Shown here one piece after another: positions 43,883 through 54,099 of a DNA stretch of 64,000 nucleotides; the stretch's first letter is position 1; each line of letters starts with the position of its first letter. Source of the DNA: Arthonia radiata (lineage: Eukaryota; Ascomycota; Arthoniomycetes; Arthoniales; Arthoniaceae); NCBI GenBank assembly GCA_002989075.1, contig PSQN01000007.1, forward strand, positions 884,558 to 948,557. Reading direction: 5' to 3'. The translations under genes and the position numbers were made by a program. Under the pieces are notes generated by a model. It had not been told where the DNA came from, searched no databases, and saw only the letters and a list, made by a program, of their open reading frames with translations.

Positions 43883-44251
43883 ATGGCCACCCACAGCACC
43901 CCCAACTTCTCAACCTGGCCCGAGGTCATCGAATACCTCTACACTCTCATCATCACCACTAGACAGGCAGACCTTGCAGAGTACAACCTTCGCCGATGCT
44001 ACAGAAACGGCGCGTGGGACAAGGGCATCAGCGCACAAACATTCGAGGAAGTGAAGTGGTACCAGGACGACAAGCAATCCAAAGTGATTTATCATAGCTC
44101 GCCGTGCACACAGGAGGTTGAGCGTCTGATAACGGAGATGACGCAGCCGATGCTCGAAGAGCTTGAGGTCGATTGTGTGAAGAATGGAGACTGTAAGGAG
44201 AAGAGCGACTTGACAGTGTCGCTCAGGCGCCTGCTGCGGTATTTGCGTTGA
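43883..44251 (+). CDS. WPEI-family small protein 6
   Basis: Single exon, 122 aa. MATHSTPNFSTWPEVIEYLY, then 'ADLAEYNLRRCYRNGAWDKG', 'FEEVKWYQDDKQSKVIYHS' (W-Y motif) and 'VERLITEMTQPMLEELEVD' (C-terminal helix), ending in 'LTVSLRRLLRYLR'. This is close to the shortest complete form of the family and useful as a reference for its core. Function unknown. Confidence 0.78.
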   Translation: MATHSTPNFSTWPEVIEYLYTLIITTRQADLAEYNLRRCYRNGAWDKGISAQTFEEVKWYQDDKQSKVIYHSSPCTQEVERLITEMTQPMLEELEVDCVKNGDCKEKSDLTVSLRRLLRYLR

Positions 44252-44524
44252 CTGTGGAGCGACGGTTGAGTTGTCTGGCGAGCAGCAGGTGGATGTACCT
44301 TGAGGTCGATGTGAATTCGTTCAAAAGTGCTTGGGAAGCATCAAGGCTTCCCACCTAGTTATGGGTGGTAATAGAGCAATTCGCACTGCTGCAGCCATCA
44401 CGTAAGCTTGGCGTGTGTTCTTGTCTTCAACCCTGCAGCTCAAGACGACACGAAATAACGCGAATATCTTTCCACGGGCCTATTGAAGTGTCACCACCCC
44501 AACCCACCTCCAATCCTCCTAACC

Positions 44525-44584
44525 ATGTCCACCAACCCCTCAGACTTCTATACCTGGCCCAGATTCATCAGTACTATGGTATAA
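44525..44584 (+). pseudogene. WPEI-family 5' remnant
   Basis: Starts like an intact member (MSTNPSDFYTWPRFISTM, compare MSTNRPDYAAWPDLITYF of member 7) but ends after 19 codons at TAA. Sequence resembling dispersed repeat copy B begins immediately after. No downstream family sequence follows, so the gene was cut off inside the motif helix. Confidence 0.65.
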
Positions 44585-44602
44585 GGCTTTTATCACATTC
44601 TG

Positions 44603-44704
44603 ACTGACATGGTAGAAGTCTAGGATAGATGGCGGTGAGAGTTGGATTATGTACGCATTCATCACGTGACATCACGTGTCTTGGCATTGCCGTCCGGACT
44701 GCCA
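44603..44704 (+). repeat. Dispersed repeat, copy B
   Basis: Matches copy A over GACTG.CATG, GTCTAGGATAGATGG.GGTGAG, CATCACGTGAC and CGTGTCTTGGCAT..CCGTC.GGACTG; it lacks about 40 bp present in copy A between the last two blocks. It directly follows the WPEI remnant. Confidence 0.6.
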
Positions 44705-45008
44705 GGTGCAATTTCGCACACAACTTTCCTCGTCCGTTGTGTGATTATTTACTCAGTCGCAAATGCATGATCAGTGCTCTCAATAGCTGCTTCTGCCACA
44801 CGCTTCTCAGCTCTTGGCAGGCTTTTCCAAGTCGCACTTGTGCGCAAAATCAAGCTCGAGATGAATAATGATTGGTTCGTGGACACTACTACGGAGCAAA
44901 CTACATCAAACAGCCTGCGAAGAGGAGAGAACGCCCAAGCATATCTCCACTTCAGTCTCGCCGCACACCGACAGGAGAAGTCTCAAATATCTCGCAGTTC
45001 AGACAAAG

Positions 45009-46484
45009 TCATGGAAGGTCTACTTCGATGACGCTCTCCGTTCCCATACCTCTCCAGATGTTGACCAGTTTGAGGCCAGACGATGTCACCAGATTATTCC
45101 AATCTTCTTCCGTACGCTCTTTGGCACTTGCAATCATCATCATAGTCAAGTCATGAGCTGTGACTGCGGGATGCGGTGATGCTTCGTTCACGACTGTCTC
45201 TAGCATCAGTATCTTAGAATACCCACGTTCCATAGCGGGTATGAGGCTGGTCAGGATCATTCGTGCTTGTGAGTCTGGCCAGTCATGGCATATCAGGTGC
45301 ATGTGGTAGATGCGAGCACCTGGTGTTATCTCTCAGCAAAACATCACCAGCCAAGATCCGCAACAATGCTCACCTATCACTGGCTGTGGGGTGAAGAAAT
45401 CATGTCCCATCTTTTTCATCGGAGGCTTGAGCTCAACCTTGACCACAAAGAATCAGTATCCCCTCCAGCTAAAGGGAGAGGCCTTCGAGAGTCACTCACC
45501 AGCTCAACAACACTAGGTAAGTCTTGTAGGACTAAGCTACCGTCTGGCATATCTGGAAAAGCCTTGATGAAGTGATTCAGATCATGGCCGCTGCCGCCAC
45601 CAACATCCACTACGAACGGACGATCCTTCTTCCAATCTTGGTACAACCCCATAATGGGATATATCGTGGTCACAGCTGGCTTACTCATGGACATGACTGC
45701 CCTGCCACTCTGGAAAATCGGACTGATCTCTGGCTTCGACATCGTATCGAAGAAGCGCTCCTTTCGGCCGAGCATGTGTGTCCAATTGGTATCATCCGCG
45801 TCGTCAGGCAGCGTATATCTGTGTTCTTTAAGAAATCTGGGCAGGTTCATGAATCCAGGCACCACGGTCTGGTACCTACATGAAGCGTGTGAGAAAGTGT
45901 GACTGTCCAGCGATGGATGAAGAGAGAAAGAGACCTACGTGAAGGACCACATATCTCTCATTCTAGGACGGCCGAGTGTCTCTGAGAAGTGGGTCATGCA
46001 GTAAGTTTGCTCATCAACTTGATCAATGATACGTTCGGCGGCCAGATGCCTCAAAATACGGACTGGAACCTTGAGTGTCAGTCTGCTCCAATTGCGGTTC
46101 AAAAAGCTTATAGAAGAAGCGCATATCACCCACCAAGAACATCACTGTTGTCCAGCCCAAGCATGAGGCTCAGCTCGTGCACACGCTTGTCTCCGCCTCC
46201 GAGTTCCGTCCACTTCTCAAAGAGCTGGAGATCACAACAGACCTTCATGGCTGATACGAGCGCAGGCTAGCAAAGAGGAATACTGTTAATTGAGTAGATT
46301 ATTTGATCAGCATCACGGCACTCACGTAGCTCCAGACATGGTTCCAAATCGTCTCGAACGGCGTCTCAACCCTACTGATGAGCGCTCTGGCAGCCTCCCT
46401 TACTTGAACTCGTTCGGCTTCATCGCTAATGTTGTTGGCTTTATAAGTCTTCATTGAAACAACCAGGTTCTCAGTTGATGCCAT
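45009..46484 (-). CDS. SAM-dependent O-methyltransferase (fungal secondary-metabolite type)
   Basis: Six exons (46484-46326, 46266-46130, 46082-45939, 45875-45500, 45437-45374, 45319-45009), all phases consistent, 396 aa. N-terminal winged-helix dimerisation region: 'LQLFEKW', 'VPVRILRHLAAERIIDQVDE', 'YCMTHFSETLG'. Catalytic domain: FVVDVGGGSGHDLNHFIKAF (SAM motif I), 'LVLQDLPSVVEL', 'MGHDFFTPQPV', 'ARIYHMHLICHDWPDSQAR' (catalytic His before DW) and 'VTAHDLTMMMIASAKERTEE'. This is the class that methylates hydroxyls of polyketides and other aromatics. On the same strand as the P450 at 47-49 kb; together they suggest a small biosynthetic module, though no backbone synthase is in the window. 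Confidence 0.92.
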
Positions 46485-46918
46485 GGTCGTTGGCCGCTAG
46501 CAAATCTCGTCAATGGAAATGCCAAGAAGTATGAAGGTTTTCAAGAGGCCGGTCTGAGAAAGCCTTTATATGTCTCAGGCGGCTGGCAATGGTAGAACTT
46601 CGTTTAAATGGCAAGAGTTCATCTCTAGAAGAGATTTACGAGCTATCCTTGTGGCGCTTCACCGCTTTTTGAAAGGGTGCACATGTGGAAGGACCATTGT
46701 TCCACAGCGGCTTGGTTCATGATGACCCGCATAGCGCGATCCTGGGCACCCCGATGCGCACATGCAGCTCATGCATAGGCTGTATGCCTCGTGGAGGCGA
46801 AGCTGTCGCCTACGCTTGGCATGAAGACTTTCGTATAGCGGCACTACGCCTCTCGTATGCGCAAGCGTCTTTTCGTGAAAGACATATCGATTGTTCAACA
46901 ACTTGCGCGCTGTATTCG

Positions 46919-47062
46919 GTAGGTCTCAGAGCAGCCGCACATTCCGATCTGTGCCTCAAAAATCATTGTCAGGCAGTAAACAAGATGGGACTGCTCCCAT
47001 AGCCCTTTGTTTGAACCTTGACCCAGCTTCAGAAGTGGTTGTGCTGACATGTTCCTTCTAAT
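46919..47062 (+). repeat. Introner-like element, intergenic degenerate copy
   Basis: 144 bp, GTAGGTCTCAGAGCAGCC to GTGCTGACATGTTCCTTC plus TAAT. Internal blocks 'ATCTGTGCCTCAAAAATCAT', 'CCCTTTGTTTGAACCTTGA' and 'CAGCTTCAGAAGTGGTTGTG' match introns of the hydrolase gene 16 kb away. The terminal AG is lost (TAAT instead of TAG), so it cannot splice as in the source. It lies between the methyltransferase and P450 genes in no recognisable exon. Confidence 0.82.
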
Positions 47063-47136
47063 CATCCTCGTATGATGTTCTACAATTGAGTCTGTATTCA
47101 CTTCCATTGCGGTGAAGGCCACACCCCGTCAGAATG

Positions 47137-48848
47137 TTACTTCACATGCCTGGCCACAATCTCGCAGTCCATGTCCCACTGTCTCACGAACCAACTGTTC
47201 TTGACCTTCCACTCTTTTCTGGCATCTACAAGATAGACGTCGAAGTTTGCATACAGCGTCGCAATCAGCTTGTATATCTCCATCGTCGCCACGTAACGCC
47301 CGCTACAAGCACGCTTGCCGTGCCCAAAAGTCAGGTCTGTCTCTTTCATCTTCGAGACACGCTTCTCATAGTTTCCCTCACTCTCACTTTCGTATTGTAG
47401 CCAGCGCTCTGGTCGGAAGCTATCCGGCTCTGCCCCAAAAACACCCTCGTCGCGATGGATCACCTTGGGGTTGATGCCGACGATAGTGCCTTGAGGGATG
47501 GTACGTCCGTCCTTGATTCGAAAGCTGCTTGGAACGACTCGTTCGAGAGGTAGACCGACTGCTGGATGGAGTCGCGTCGATTCGCGAATGACAGCGTCAA
47601 GGTAAGGCATTCTACTTGCGTCTTTCCATTGGATCGGCTTATCATCATTCTTTGCACCATCGACCTCAGCCTGAAGCCTCCTCATCGAGTCTTTGTCTTT
47701 GGCAAGATAGTAAACAATAGCGCGGAGCTCGATCGCTGTAGTGTCAGACCCCGCAATAACATTGTTCACCAGGTATGTTACGATCCTTGCGTCGTCAACT
47801 TCCGGATCTTGTTCAGCAAGCTCCAGGAAAAGGTCCAAAAAATCCTCTTGGCCTCGTGGTCTGTGTTCATCTGCGCCAGACCGCCTCTCCGACAACAATT
47901 TCGCTGCATATGCCGCAGCGGAACCGAAGGAGGGGGGCCCAATGCGATACACAGGGTTCTTGTCAAAGATCTTGTCCAGAAATGGGATTTGTCCAACAAG
48001 AGCAAAGTAATCAACAGCTCGTTCACCAGTATTGATGAGCGAATCGATGTCCGACTGTGTATCCATGAACCCTAGGTCACGGGAGAACGTAATGTGACCA
48101 ATGACATCCCAGGCAACTGCAGTGAGAATCATCAGTATATGTACGCCGGACGAATAGATATATCAAGACATGGTTACAGTAATGGAGCCACTTGTCGATC
48201 GCGCACGGGTTTTGACGGGCGACGAATCCCTGTTGGAGCTTGTTCATGAACTTTTGAATGGTATCGTCTACCAGATACTCGAACCGGAGCACGCTTGTCA
48301 TCGTATACAAGCGGCTTACAGGTTTGATCATCATGGTGTGCCATTGTTCATTGCGCGTACTAAATGTGGTAGACATAACATAACCTCTGCCAATGGCTAT
48401 GTCATTGCCGGCATAGAAATCGCTCTAAAGTTGAACTTCATCAGCCACATAAGTCGTACCTCCCCATGTCAATGATACGGTGCACGTGTAGGGCGACATT
48501 GACCTTTTACATGACTTGCATAAGAATATATGGTACTGACAGTGTTGAGAAACGTACCTTGACCCACTTCTCTTTAGCGGAATAAATGGTTTTGACGAGA
48601 TCGGGGTCGTTGAGACTGACGCAATTAGGGCCCAGTCTGACGGCTGGACCATATCGACGATGAAGATTCAGTTGGGTAACGTCGGCTCTACCTTCCCAGA
48701 TATTGAATAAGCGCCAGAGATTTGTAAACTTAGCTAGAAGGGGGCCTGGTATGCCCTTGATTGGGGAGAGCAATGTATGGCGCAAGGCTGCTGAGGCAAG
48801 GACAGCTACGACTGCTCCGATAATTAAGAGCGTGGCAGACATGTCCAT
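47137..48848 (-). CDS. Cytochrome P450 (pisatin-demethylase-like)
   Basis: Haem-thiolate monooxygenase on the ER. Exons 48848-48558, 48424-48178 and 48116-47137 give 505 aa. N-terminal anchor (TLLIIGAVVAVLASAALRH) and a Pro-rich hinge 'IKGIPGPLLAKFTNLWRL'. 'WLHY|FAWDVIGHITFSRDLGF' confirms the second splice. I-helix NNVIAGSDTTAIELRAIVYY, ExxR in 'YLDAVIRESTRLHPAVGLPL', 'PDSFRPERWL' and the haem loop DLTFGHGKRACSGRYVA with the Cys ligand. The ERVVPSSFRIKDGRTIPQGT block is typical of the benzoate/pisatin-type fungal families. All catalytic signatures are present. Substrate unknown; likely acts with the neighbouring methyltransferase. Confidence 0.93.
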
Positions 48849-49820
48849 GCACCCGAAACCAACGAAGTTGCAAATGTCGTGTGAATGAGCACTATCACCA
48901 GATAGCGTTGGGAAAGCCAACTAAGAAGCTGGCAAACGCAACGTAGAATATCAGCTCAACGAAGAGCTTTCGCAATGAGGCTTGCTTTGCGGCGTAGTTC
49001 AGATTTATATCAGAGATCGACTGCGGTAATGGAGGTGGGTGACGTAGTTTGTGTGCCACTAGAGACTTTTATCATGTTCACACTTCCACGAGGCAGATTT
49101 TCCACTCATTGCGTCCACCAACCAAAATCCATTCCTCTCCACAACAGTTTTTGTGTACCATGCATTGTCACTTGACTATTGATTTGCAAAAATTCTAATC
49201 CCTGGGTAATGCTCCTGCACGGCACCTAGGCGCTATCCTCATGCGCGTTCCTCCTGCACCCTTGAGGCGTGGTACCAGCAATCACACAGCGCTGCGCCTC
49301 GGTCAGTATACCAGCCCAGCTGCTCCCATCGTCTTGATATTTTCAGCTCCTCTACTATAGGTGGCGCTAGCAATATAAGTGAACAAAGATCGCCCGAACC
49401 ACTAACAACCCGTGGCAAGGAATATAGGCTGCACGGTAACCGTTGACCCAGCGGGCTGAGACAAGCTGCACTAGCTGCCCCGCGCGTGCCGCTCCTGTAC
49501 ATATGCATGCAATTATCCCCTACTAGCTCGGGACAAAGCCCCTGCCGCGCCTGCTAATCCACACGAGGCAAAAGGCGAACAAGATCTGCATGTTGGAATC
49601 GGGAAGTAGGAGCGCCTAGTATGCAGTAGTGCCTACAAAGCGTTTTCATCGGATCGAGCCGCAACTTGGTTCGCATCAAGTACTCAATGCTCTCCCCGGA
49701 GTATTGCAATGGCAGCGCCATCAGCTCTCTCTTGCGCTTACGGCTAACCAGTCTGTAATTCAATCTCCTCCCCTGCATCAGTTCCCCAAAGTCTTCAAAC
49801 GCACTGTCAGCACACTAGCG
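48849..49820. other. Divergent intergenic region of P450 and rhodopsin-like genes
   Basis: No supported gene. The region should contain both promoters. Confidence 0.4.
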
Positions 49821-51004
49821 ATGCTCGCCAACCTCGCACCCGCCGTTATTGGCGTGATGACGGTAGAACTGGTTCTTGCGTTCGTCGCTGTCGTCGCTCG
49901 AATCTATACCCGCATCTTTCTCAAGAAAGCCTTTGGATGGGACGATGCCATGTTGATCGTTGGCTTAGTAGGTCAAGAGCCTTTGACTATCGCTCAGCTT
50001 GGGTTTAATATCCTATACAGCTCACACACGTTGGCTTCACTATCGGCATGTTCACTTCTGTAGGCTTTGGGTACGGAAAGCGAGCGTCAACGTATCCTGT
50101 TGCCCAATACAGTGCCATCGTCAAAACCGAAATCATCGCGCAGACTCTGGCCATAGCCGCGTTCGTGTTTACCAAAGTGGCCATCAGTGGAACTATGATG
50201 CGAATATTTCCCGGTCGCGTGCTTCACGGAATTCTCTGGTTTCTTATCGTTACTACTTTTGTCATTTTTGGCTTGTGTGCTATTCTCGACTATGCGCAGT
50301 GCGACCCTCCCGCTCGGCTGTGGGACGCGTCCATTGAAGCAAAATGCTGGAATCCAAAAGTCTACGCCGACTATGCGATTTTTACTGGCGGTCAGTGATG
50401 CGTGGTAGCAATAGAACTCGAGTTACTGATTGGATTGACAGCATGGGGAGCGCTTTTCGACTTCACTGTCGCTGCCATCCCGTGGCTCTACATCCCCGGA
50501 TTGCAAATGAAGCAGGCAGAGCGGCTTGCTATTGCCTCAGCCCTGAGCTTGGGTGTTTTGTATGAAAAATCTTGCTCCAATGGCAAATGCACCCCTTGCT
50601 AAGATATTCCGACAGTGCAGGCGTTTGCTCGATTGTTAAGTCAGTTGCGCTCAAGAACATCAGCTCCAGGACGGACTACGCATGTGAGTTCAAGCCCACC
50701 GGCATACGACACAGAACCTTTCCAAGTGCTCTCAGACGACACCATCGGCGTGATGTTGTGGTCATCCACTGAGATATGTCTCACATTTTTGGCCGCCTCA
50801 ATCCCTACTTTGCGACCCATTCTCTTGAAAATCCAAAACAGACAGCAGTCATGTTCCAAAGGCGCACAACAATTCGAGTTCCAAACTATACGAGGAAGAA
50901 CAGACCGGGCAACTAGCTTGCACTCTCAAACAGACAGTGACAAGGCTATCTTGACGGGCATAGGATTGGATCGCGGTCCAAACGGGAGAGAAAGTTATGT
51001 GTAA
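49821..51004 (+). CDS. Fungal rhodopsin-like 7TM protein (Pth11-related, no CFEM)
   Basis: Integral membrane protein of the large ascomycete 'rhodopsin' domain family. Exons 49821-49967, 50021-50390, 50442-50559, 50616-50683 and 50727-51004, consistent phases, 326 aa. Helices: VIGVMTVELVLAFVAVVARI, 'DDAMLIVGL|LTHVGFTIGM', 'VKTEIIAQTLAIAAFVFTKV', 'VLHGILWFLIVTTFVIFGLC' followed by 'DYAQCDPPARLWD' (the family's C..P..W loop), 'WGALFDFTVAAIPWLYI', 'ASALSLGVFAGVCSIVKSVA' and 'WSSTEICLTFLAASIPTLRP'. RIYTRIFLKKAFGWDDAM is a signature loop. The tail is short and polar. It lacks the CFEM domain of Pth11 itself. Ligand unknown; members are often linked to biosynthetic clusters. Confidence 0.88.
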
Positions 51005-51168
51005 ACAGTAGCGTAGATGGGATACTGCCCTTCCAACTTACTGATCAAGGTTGGATGAGGGCCGTGGTGAGCGAGCACGGCGGACACCGTGCGATCGAAC
51101 GTGGTGACTCTCCTTTCTCTCCATACTGGCGTCAAGCTCCTCAAGTTTTAGCTTTGTCATCCGCAGAA

Positions 51169-51248
51169 CTAGTTGTCAGCGAGTGCGTCGTATTCTTTTG
51201 ATGTGGTCTGCGATGCGGCGATGAGGGTTTGGAGGTAGATGATTGTTG
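51169..51248 (-). pseudogene. WPEI-family internal remnant, inverted
   Basis: The minus strand encodes IIYLQTLIAASQ and 'DALADN' then TAG, matching 'LITYFQSLIAASQ...DALADG' of member 7, whose ATG lies 160 bp away on the opposite strand. The start codon and WPE are missing; dispersed repeat copy C joins exactly at that edge. Confidence 0.7.
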
Positions 51249-51326
51249 TGTGCAGGATCGCCCAGTCCAGACGGCCATGCCAAGATACAGCATAATCGGT
51301 AGATAGCTTCCTAATTAGGAAGTATA
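51245..51326 (-). repeat. Dispersed repeat, copy C
   Basis: On the minus strand: TATAC..CCTAATTAGG, TATCTTGGCATGGCCGTC, TGGACTGGGCGATCCTGC and ACACAACA in the same order and spacing as copy A. Partly shared with copy B. Confidence 0.62.
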
Positions 51327-51408
51327 TGAGCACTACAGGACAGAATTATATAAACCTAAACTCTTACCAGCACGCAAGCTGTACCCTATTCTCCTACTAC
51401 TCCCAAAC

Positions 51409-51801
51409 ATGTCCACCAACCGCCCAGATTACGCAGCATGGCCCGACCTAATCACGTACTTCCAAAGTCTAATCGCCGCATCGCAAACCGCAGTAAAAAC
51501 AGACGACGCACTCGCCGACGGATACTTCGACACTCTCGATTTCAAGCGATTTACGGCACAAGATAGCAAATCCAAGGAATGGTACAGCTCTGCTGACGTC
51601 AATGCCGCCGAAGTTCTTGGGTGCGGACCAGTCAAAGACATCAAGGAACTGGTGGGAGAAATGGTAAGCGTGATGCTGCAGGAGATAGAGTGTGAGCGTG
51701 AGGCGTTTCGCGAGGTCTTTGAAAGCGTCAAAGAATCCAGACGCGTCGAGCTTGAGTTGAGAAAGCTACTGCATTGGTGCAAGGGTGGGTTGAGATTCTG
51801 A
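51409..51801 (+). CDS. WPEI-family small protein 7
   Basis: Single exon, 130 aa. MSTNRPDYAAWPDLITYFQS, 'LIAASQTAVKTDDALADGYF', 'SKEWYSSADVNAAEVLG' (W-Y motif), 'DIKELVGEMVSVMLQEIECE' (C-terminal helix) and a terminal helix 'RVELELRKLLHWCKGGL'. A TATATAA-like box (51346-51353) lies 56-63 bp upstream. First gene of the second WPEI block and parent-like relative of the adjacent inverted remnant. Function unknown. Confidence 0.8.
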   Translation: MSTNRPDYAAWPDLITYFQSLIAASQTAVKTDDALADGYFDTLDFKRFTAQDSKSKEWYSSADVNAAEVLGCGPVKDIKELVGEMVSVMLQEIECEREAFREVFESVKESRRVELELRKLLHWCKGGLRF

Positions 51802-52168
51802 GACGTGCGGTTGTGGGGGCTGGCGCTGCTGGGCATTGTCAGTATCTTCGAGCCGGGTAAGGAGGTCGGCAAGTGAGCGCAGGTGTGGGTTTAATAACAG
51901 CATACGCTCCCCTACTCGAAAGGCATCCGTGAGGTTCATTGCGCCCCAGGCTTTCACAATCTCACCTTGCCAAGGTCTCTTTCTCTTCTCTCTCTGTCGC
52001 CTTCCTTTACGACTCCGTGCTCTTCCATCACTTGCATTCCTTGATAAATGCTTCATTCTTTCTACTGCCATCAATTGCAGGTTCGATACCAGCCGAGGAA
52101 CTTTCAAGTCGCACTGTCGCAGCACAGCGGGGAGGCTGTTTCTAATTGAGCTCCGCTTCACCACAATC
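51802..52168. other. Spacer with pyrimidine-rich leader
   Basis: Contains a CTCTTTC/CTTCC-rich stretch ('GGTCTCTTTCTCTTCTCTC', about 51974-51992) before the ATG of member 8. No gene. Confidence 0.35.
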
Positions 52169-52582
52169 ATGGCCACTACAGCCACCACGCCAAACATCTC
52201 TACCTGGCCAGAAATCATCACCTATCTGGAGACGCTCGTCGAAGCCGTCACAGAGCCGCAGAACAGAGATGAGTTCATGGGCAATCGCTACTTCAGTCTT
52301 CGAAGAGCCCAGGAAACGATGCCTCAGGAGCCACGGGTCCAGGAGTGGCATCGACAGCAGACCCAGCATGAACGCAATACGCCTAGCTGGCGTCATCTAA
52401 AATTAGCGAGAAAACTTGCCTGGGATATGGCTGTGGTGATGTTGGAAGAACTTGAGCCGCAGATGGAGACTTGTGCTCACACTCAAAAGGTGTTGGATAT
52501 GCGGGCGAAATTGCTGGAAATGAAGGAGGTATATGACGAACATGGCGCGATCCGGCATGGCACTGGTGAGGGACGGTACTGA
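52169..52582 (+). CDS. WPEI-family small protein 8
   Basis: Single exon, 137 aa. MATTATTPNISTWPEIITYL, 'ETLVEAVTEPQNRDEFMGNR', 'RVQEWHRQQTQHERNTPSWR' (W-H motif), 'LARKLAWDMAVVMLEELEPQ' (C-terminal helix). It continues with a Lys/Glu-rich helix and ends 'GTGEGRY'. No signal peptide or known domain. Confidence 0.8.
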   Translation: MATTATTPNISTWPEIITYLETLVEAVTEPQNRDEFMGNRYFSLRRAQETMPQEPRVQEWHRQQTQHERNTPSWRHLKLARKLAWDMAVVMLEELEPQMETCAHTQKVLDMRAKLLEMKEVYDEHGAIRHGTGEGRY

Positions 52583-52949
52583 CACTGGTTCCTGAAAGAG
52601 GTGCTACAAGAAGACGGCCGCGTAGAACGTGATACAGGTGTCACACATCTCACCTTTGCTTCCATCTTTTGACCAATTGTGAAGGCACGATTCCCAATCG
52701 CCACCTCAACATACCCAACATTTTGGTCCTCTGCTGAAGTCAATCTCTTGGCAGTCGAGAATCGCGATTCGCATCGCTTACGCTCCGCTAAAAGTTTTGA
52801 ACCCCTTCTTCGCCCTTCTTCTTCACTCGATATGTACACACCACATTTTTGTCAACTTATCCATACGCCAGCCCCTCGCTCAGTCAATCTCCGTCCGCTC
52901 CGTTTCTCTGCAACCGCCTCTCAGATCAACCGTCACCGCTCTCGCAATT

Positions 52950-53405
52950 ATGGCCACCGCAGCAGGCAAGCCCGACTTCTCCACCTGGCCAGAGATTATC
53001 GCCTACTTCACTCAGCTCCTCGAAACAACCGATCAGGTCCGTAATCAAGAGATCGTGCTCGGCGATCACTGGTTCGACACGATTACAATTGCCGGCCACC
53101 ACCACCACAGCGCCCGCTCAAGAGCCTGGTATGACGCCTTTGCGCAGAACTCTTTGCGCTACAGTGGCCTCCAACCGAGAGATGACATCCGAATGGTGGT
53201 GGGAAACATGTGCAATGTGATGTTTCTGGAGGTTGAAAAAGCAATCGAGGCTGGGCACAACACGGAGGAGAACGTCGAATTGGGTCAGCGCTTGGGGGGG
53301 ATTATGCTCGAGTGTTCACAGGCTTCTTGGAACAACGGAGTTGCAGATTTGTTGGCTCGTTGGTCTTCGCAGAGTGGCGCAAGGGCGGGCCCACACTCTC
53401 GTTGA
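52950..53405 (+). CDS. WPEI-family small protein 9
   Basis: Single exon, 151 aa. MATAAGKPDFSTWPEIIAYF, 'TQLLETTDQVRNQEIVLGDH', a His run (AGHHHHSARSRAWYDAF, with the W-Y motif) and 'DIRMVVGNMCNVMFLEVEKA' (C-terminal helix). The tail 'WSSQSGARAGPHSR' is basic. The CTCTCGC/CTTCTTC leader resembles that of member 8, so the two may be tandem duplicates. Confidence 0.78.
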   Translation: MATAAGKPDFSTWPEIIAYFTQLLETTDQVRNQEIVLGDHWFDTITIAGHHHHSARSRAWYDAFAQNSLRYSGLQPRDDIRMVVGNMCNVMFLEVEKAIEAGHNTEENVELGQRLGGIMLECSQASWNNGVADLLARWSSQSGARAGPHSR

Positions 53406-53700
53406 AAGGGCGTTTGCTCAGAGCCAGTTCGCAGAAAGGGATCAAAGTCGTCGAGGTCATCACCTTACAGCGTGTCAGGAAGGTGTGGCTCATCCGCAAG
53501 ACGCGTTAGTTGAGGTGTCGCATCACTCCTTGGCAGATGCGCGGTCCCTGAAGTTAGTTTATTCTCTCTTTCTTCATGATTCCCGCGACCTTTTTCTCTT
53601 CTTCCACATCTCAACCATCACCAGACGCCTCCCACCGCAACTCCGTCATCCCACCACAAACTCACCACCAACATTGTCCAACGCCACCCCATCACCCACA

Positions 53701-54099
53701 ATGGGCACCACCCAATCCAAACCCAACACAGCCGCCTGGCCCGAAATCATCGCCTACCTCACCGCCGCCTCCGCCTGCATCAACCCCGTCTTCAGCCGCG
53801 AGGACGCCATCGCCACCACCTACAGCACAGTCAGCTTGGAGAAAGCCGACGATCTGGAGTACGCCGATGACGAGCACGACTGGTACATCAAGCAGAATCT
53901 GTGGAAATGTTCGAAATATCCTGAGCCCACTTCGGAAGACGTCGCGCTTGCTCAGGAGCTCATCGAGGAGCTCAAGACGGTGATGGCTGCTGAGAACCTC
54001 GAGGCTTTTAAGGCCAGCGGCGGTAGGTTTGGGGATCACTCGGTTGCCGGTGCGATGAACGCGGTTGTTGACAGACTGGAGACGGAGGGCTTTGTTTAG
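53701..54099 (+). CDS. WPEI-family small protein 10 (possible N-myristoylation)
   Basis: Single exon, 132 aa. MGTTQSKPNTAAWPEIIAYL: Gly2 followed by TTQSK fits an N-myristoylation signal, so this copy could be membrane-tethered (inference). Then 'TAASACINPVFSREDAIATT', 'DEHDWYIKQNLWKCSKYPEP' (W-Y motif) and 'DVALAQELIEELKTVMAAEN' (C-terminal helix). Ends 'NAVVDRLETEGFV'. Otherwise intracellular in composition. Confidence 0.78.
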   Translation: MGTTQSKPNTAAWPEIIAYLTAASACINPVFSREDAIATTYSTVSLEKADDLEYADDEHDWYIKQNLWKCSKYPEPTSEDVALAQELIEELKTVMAAENLEAFKASGGRFGDHSVAGAMNAVVDRLETEGFV

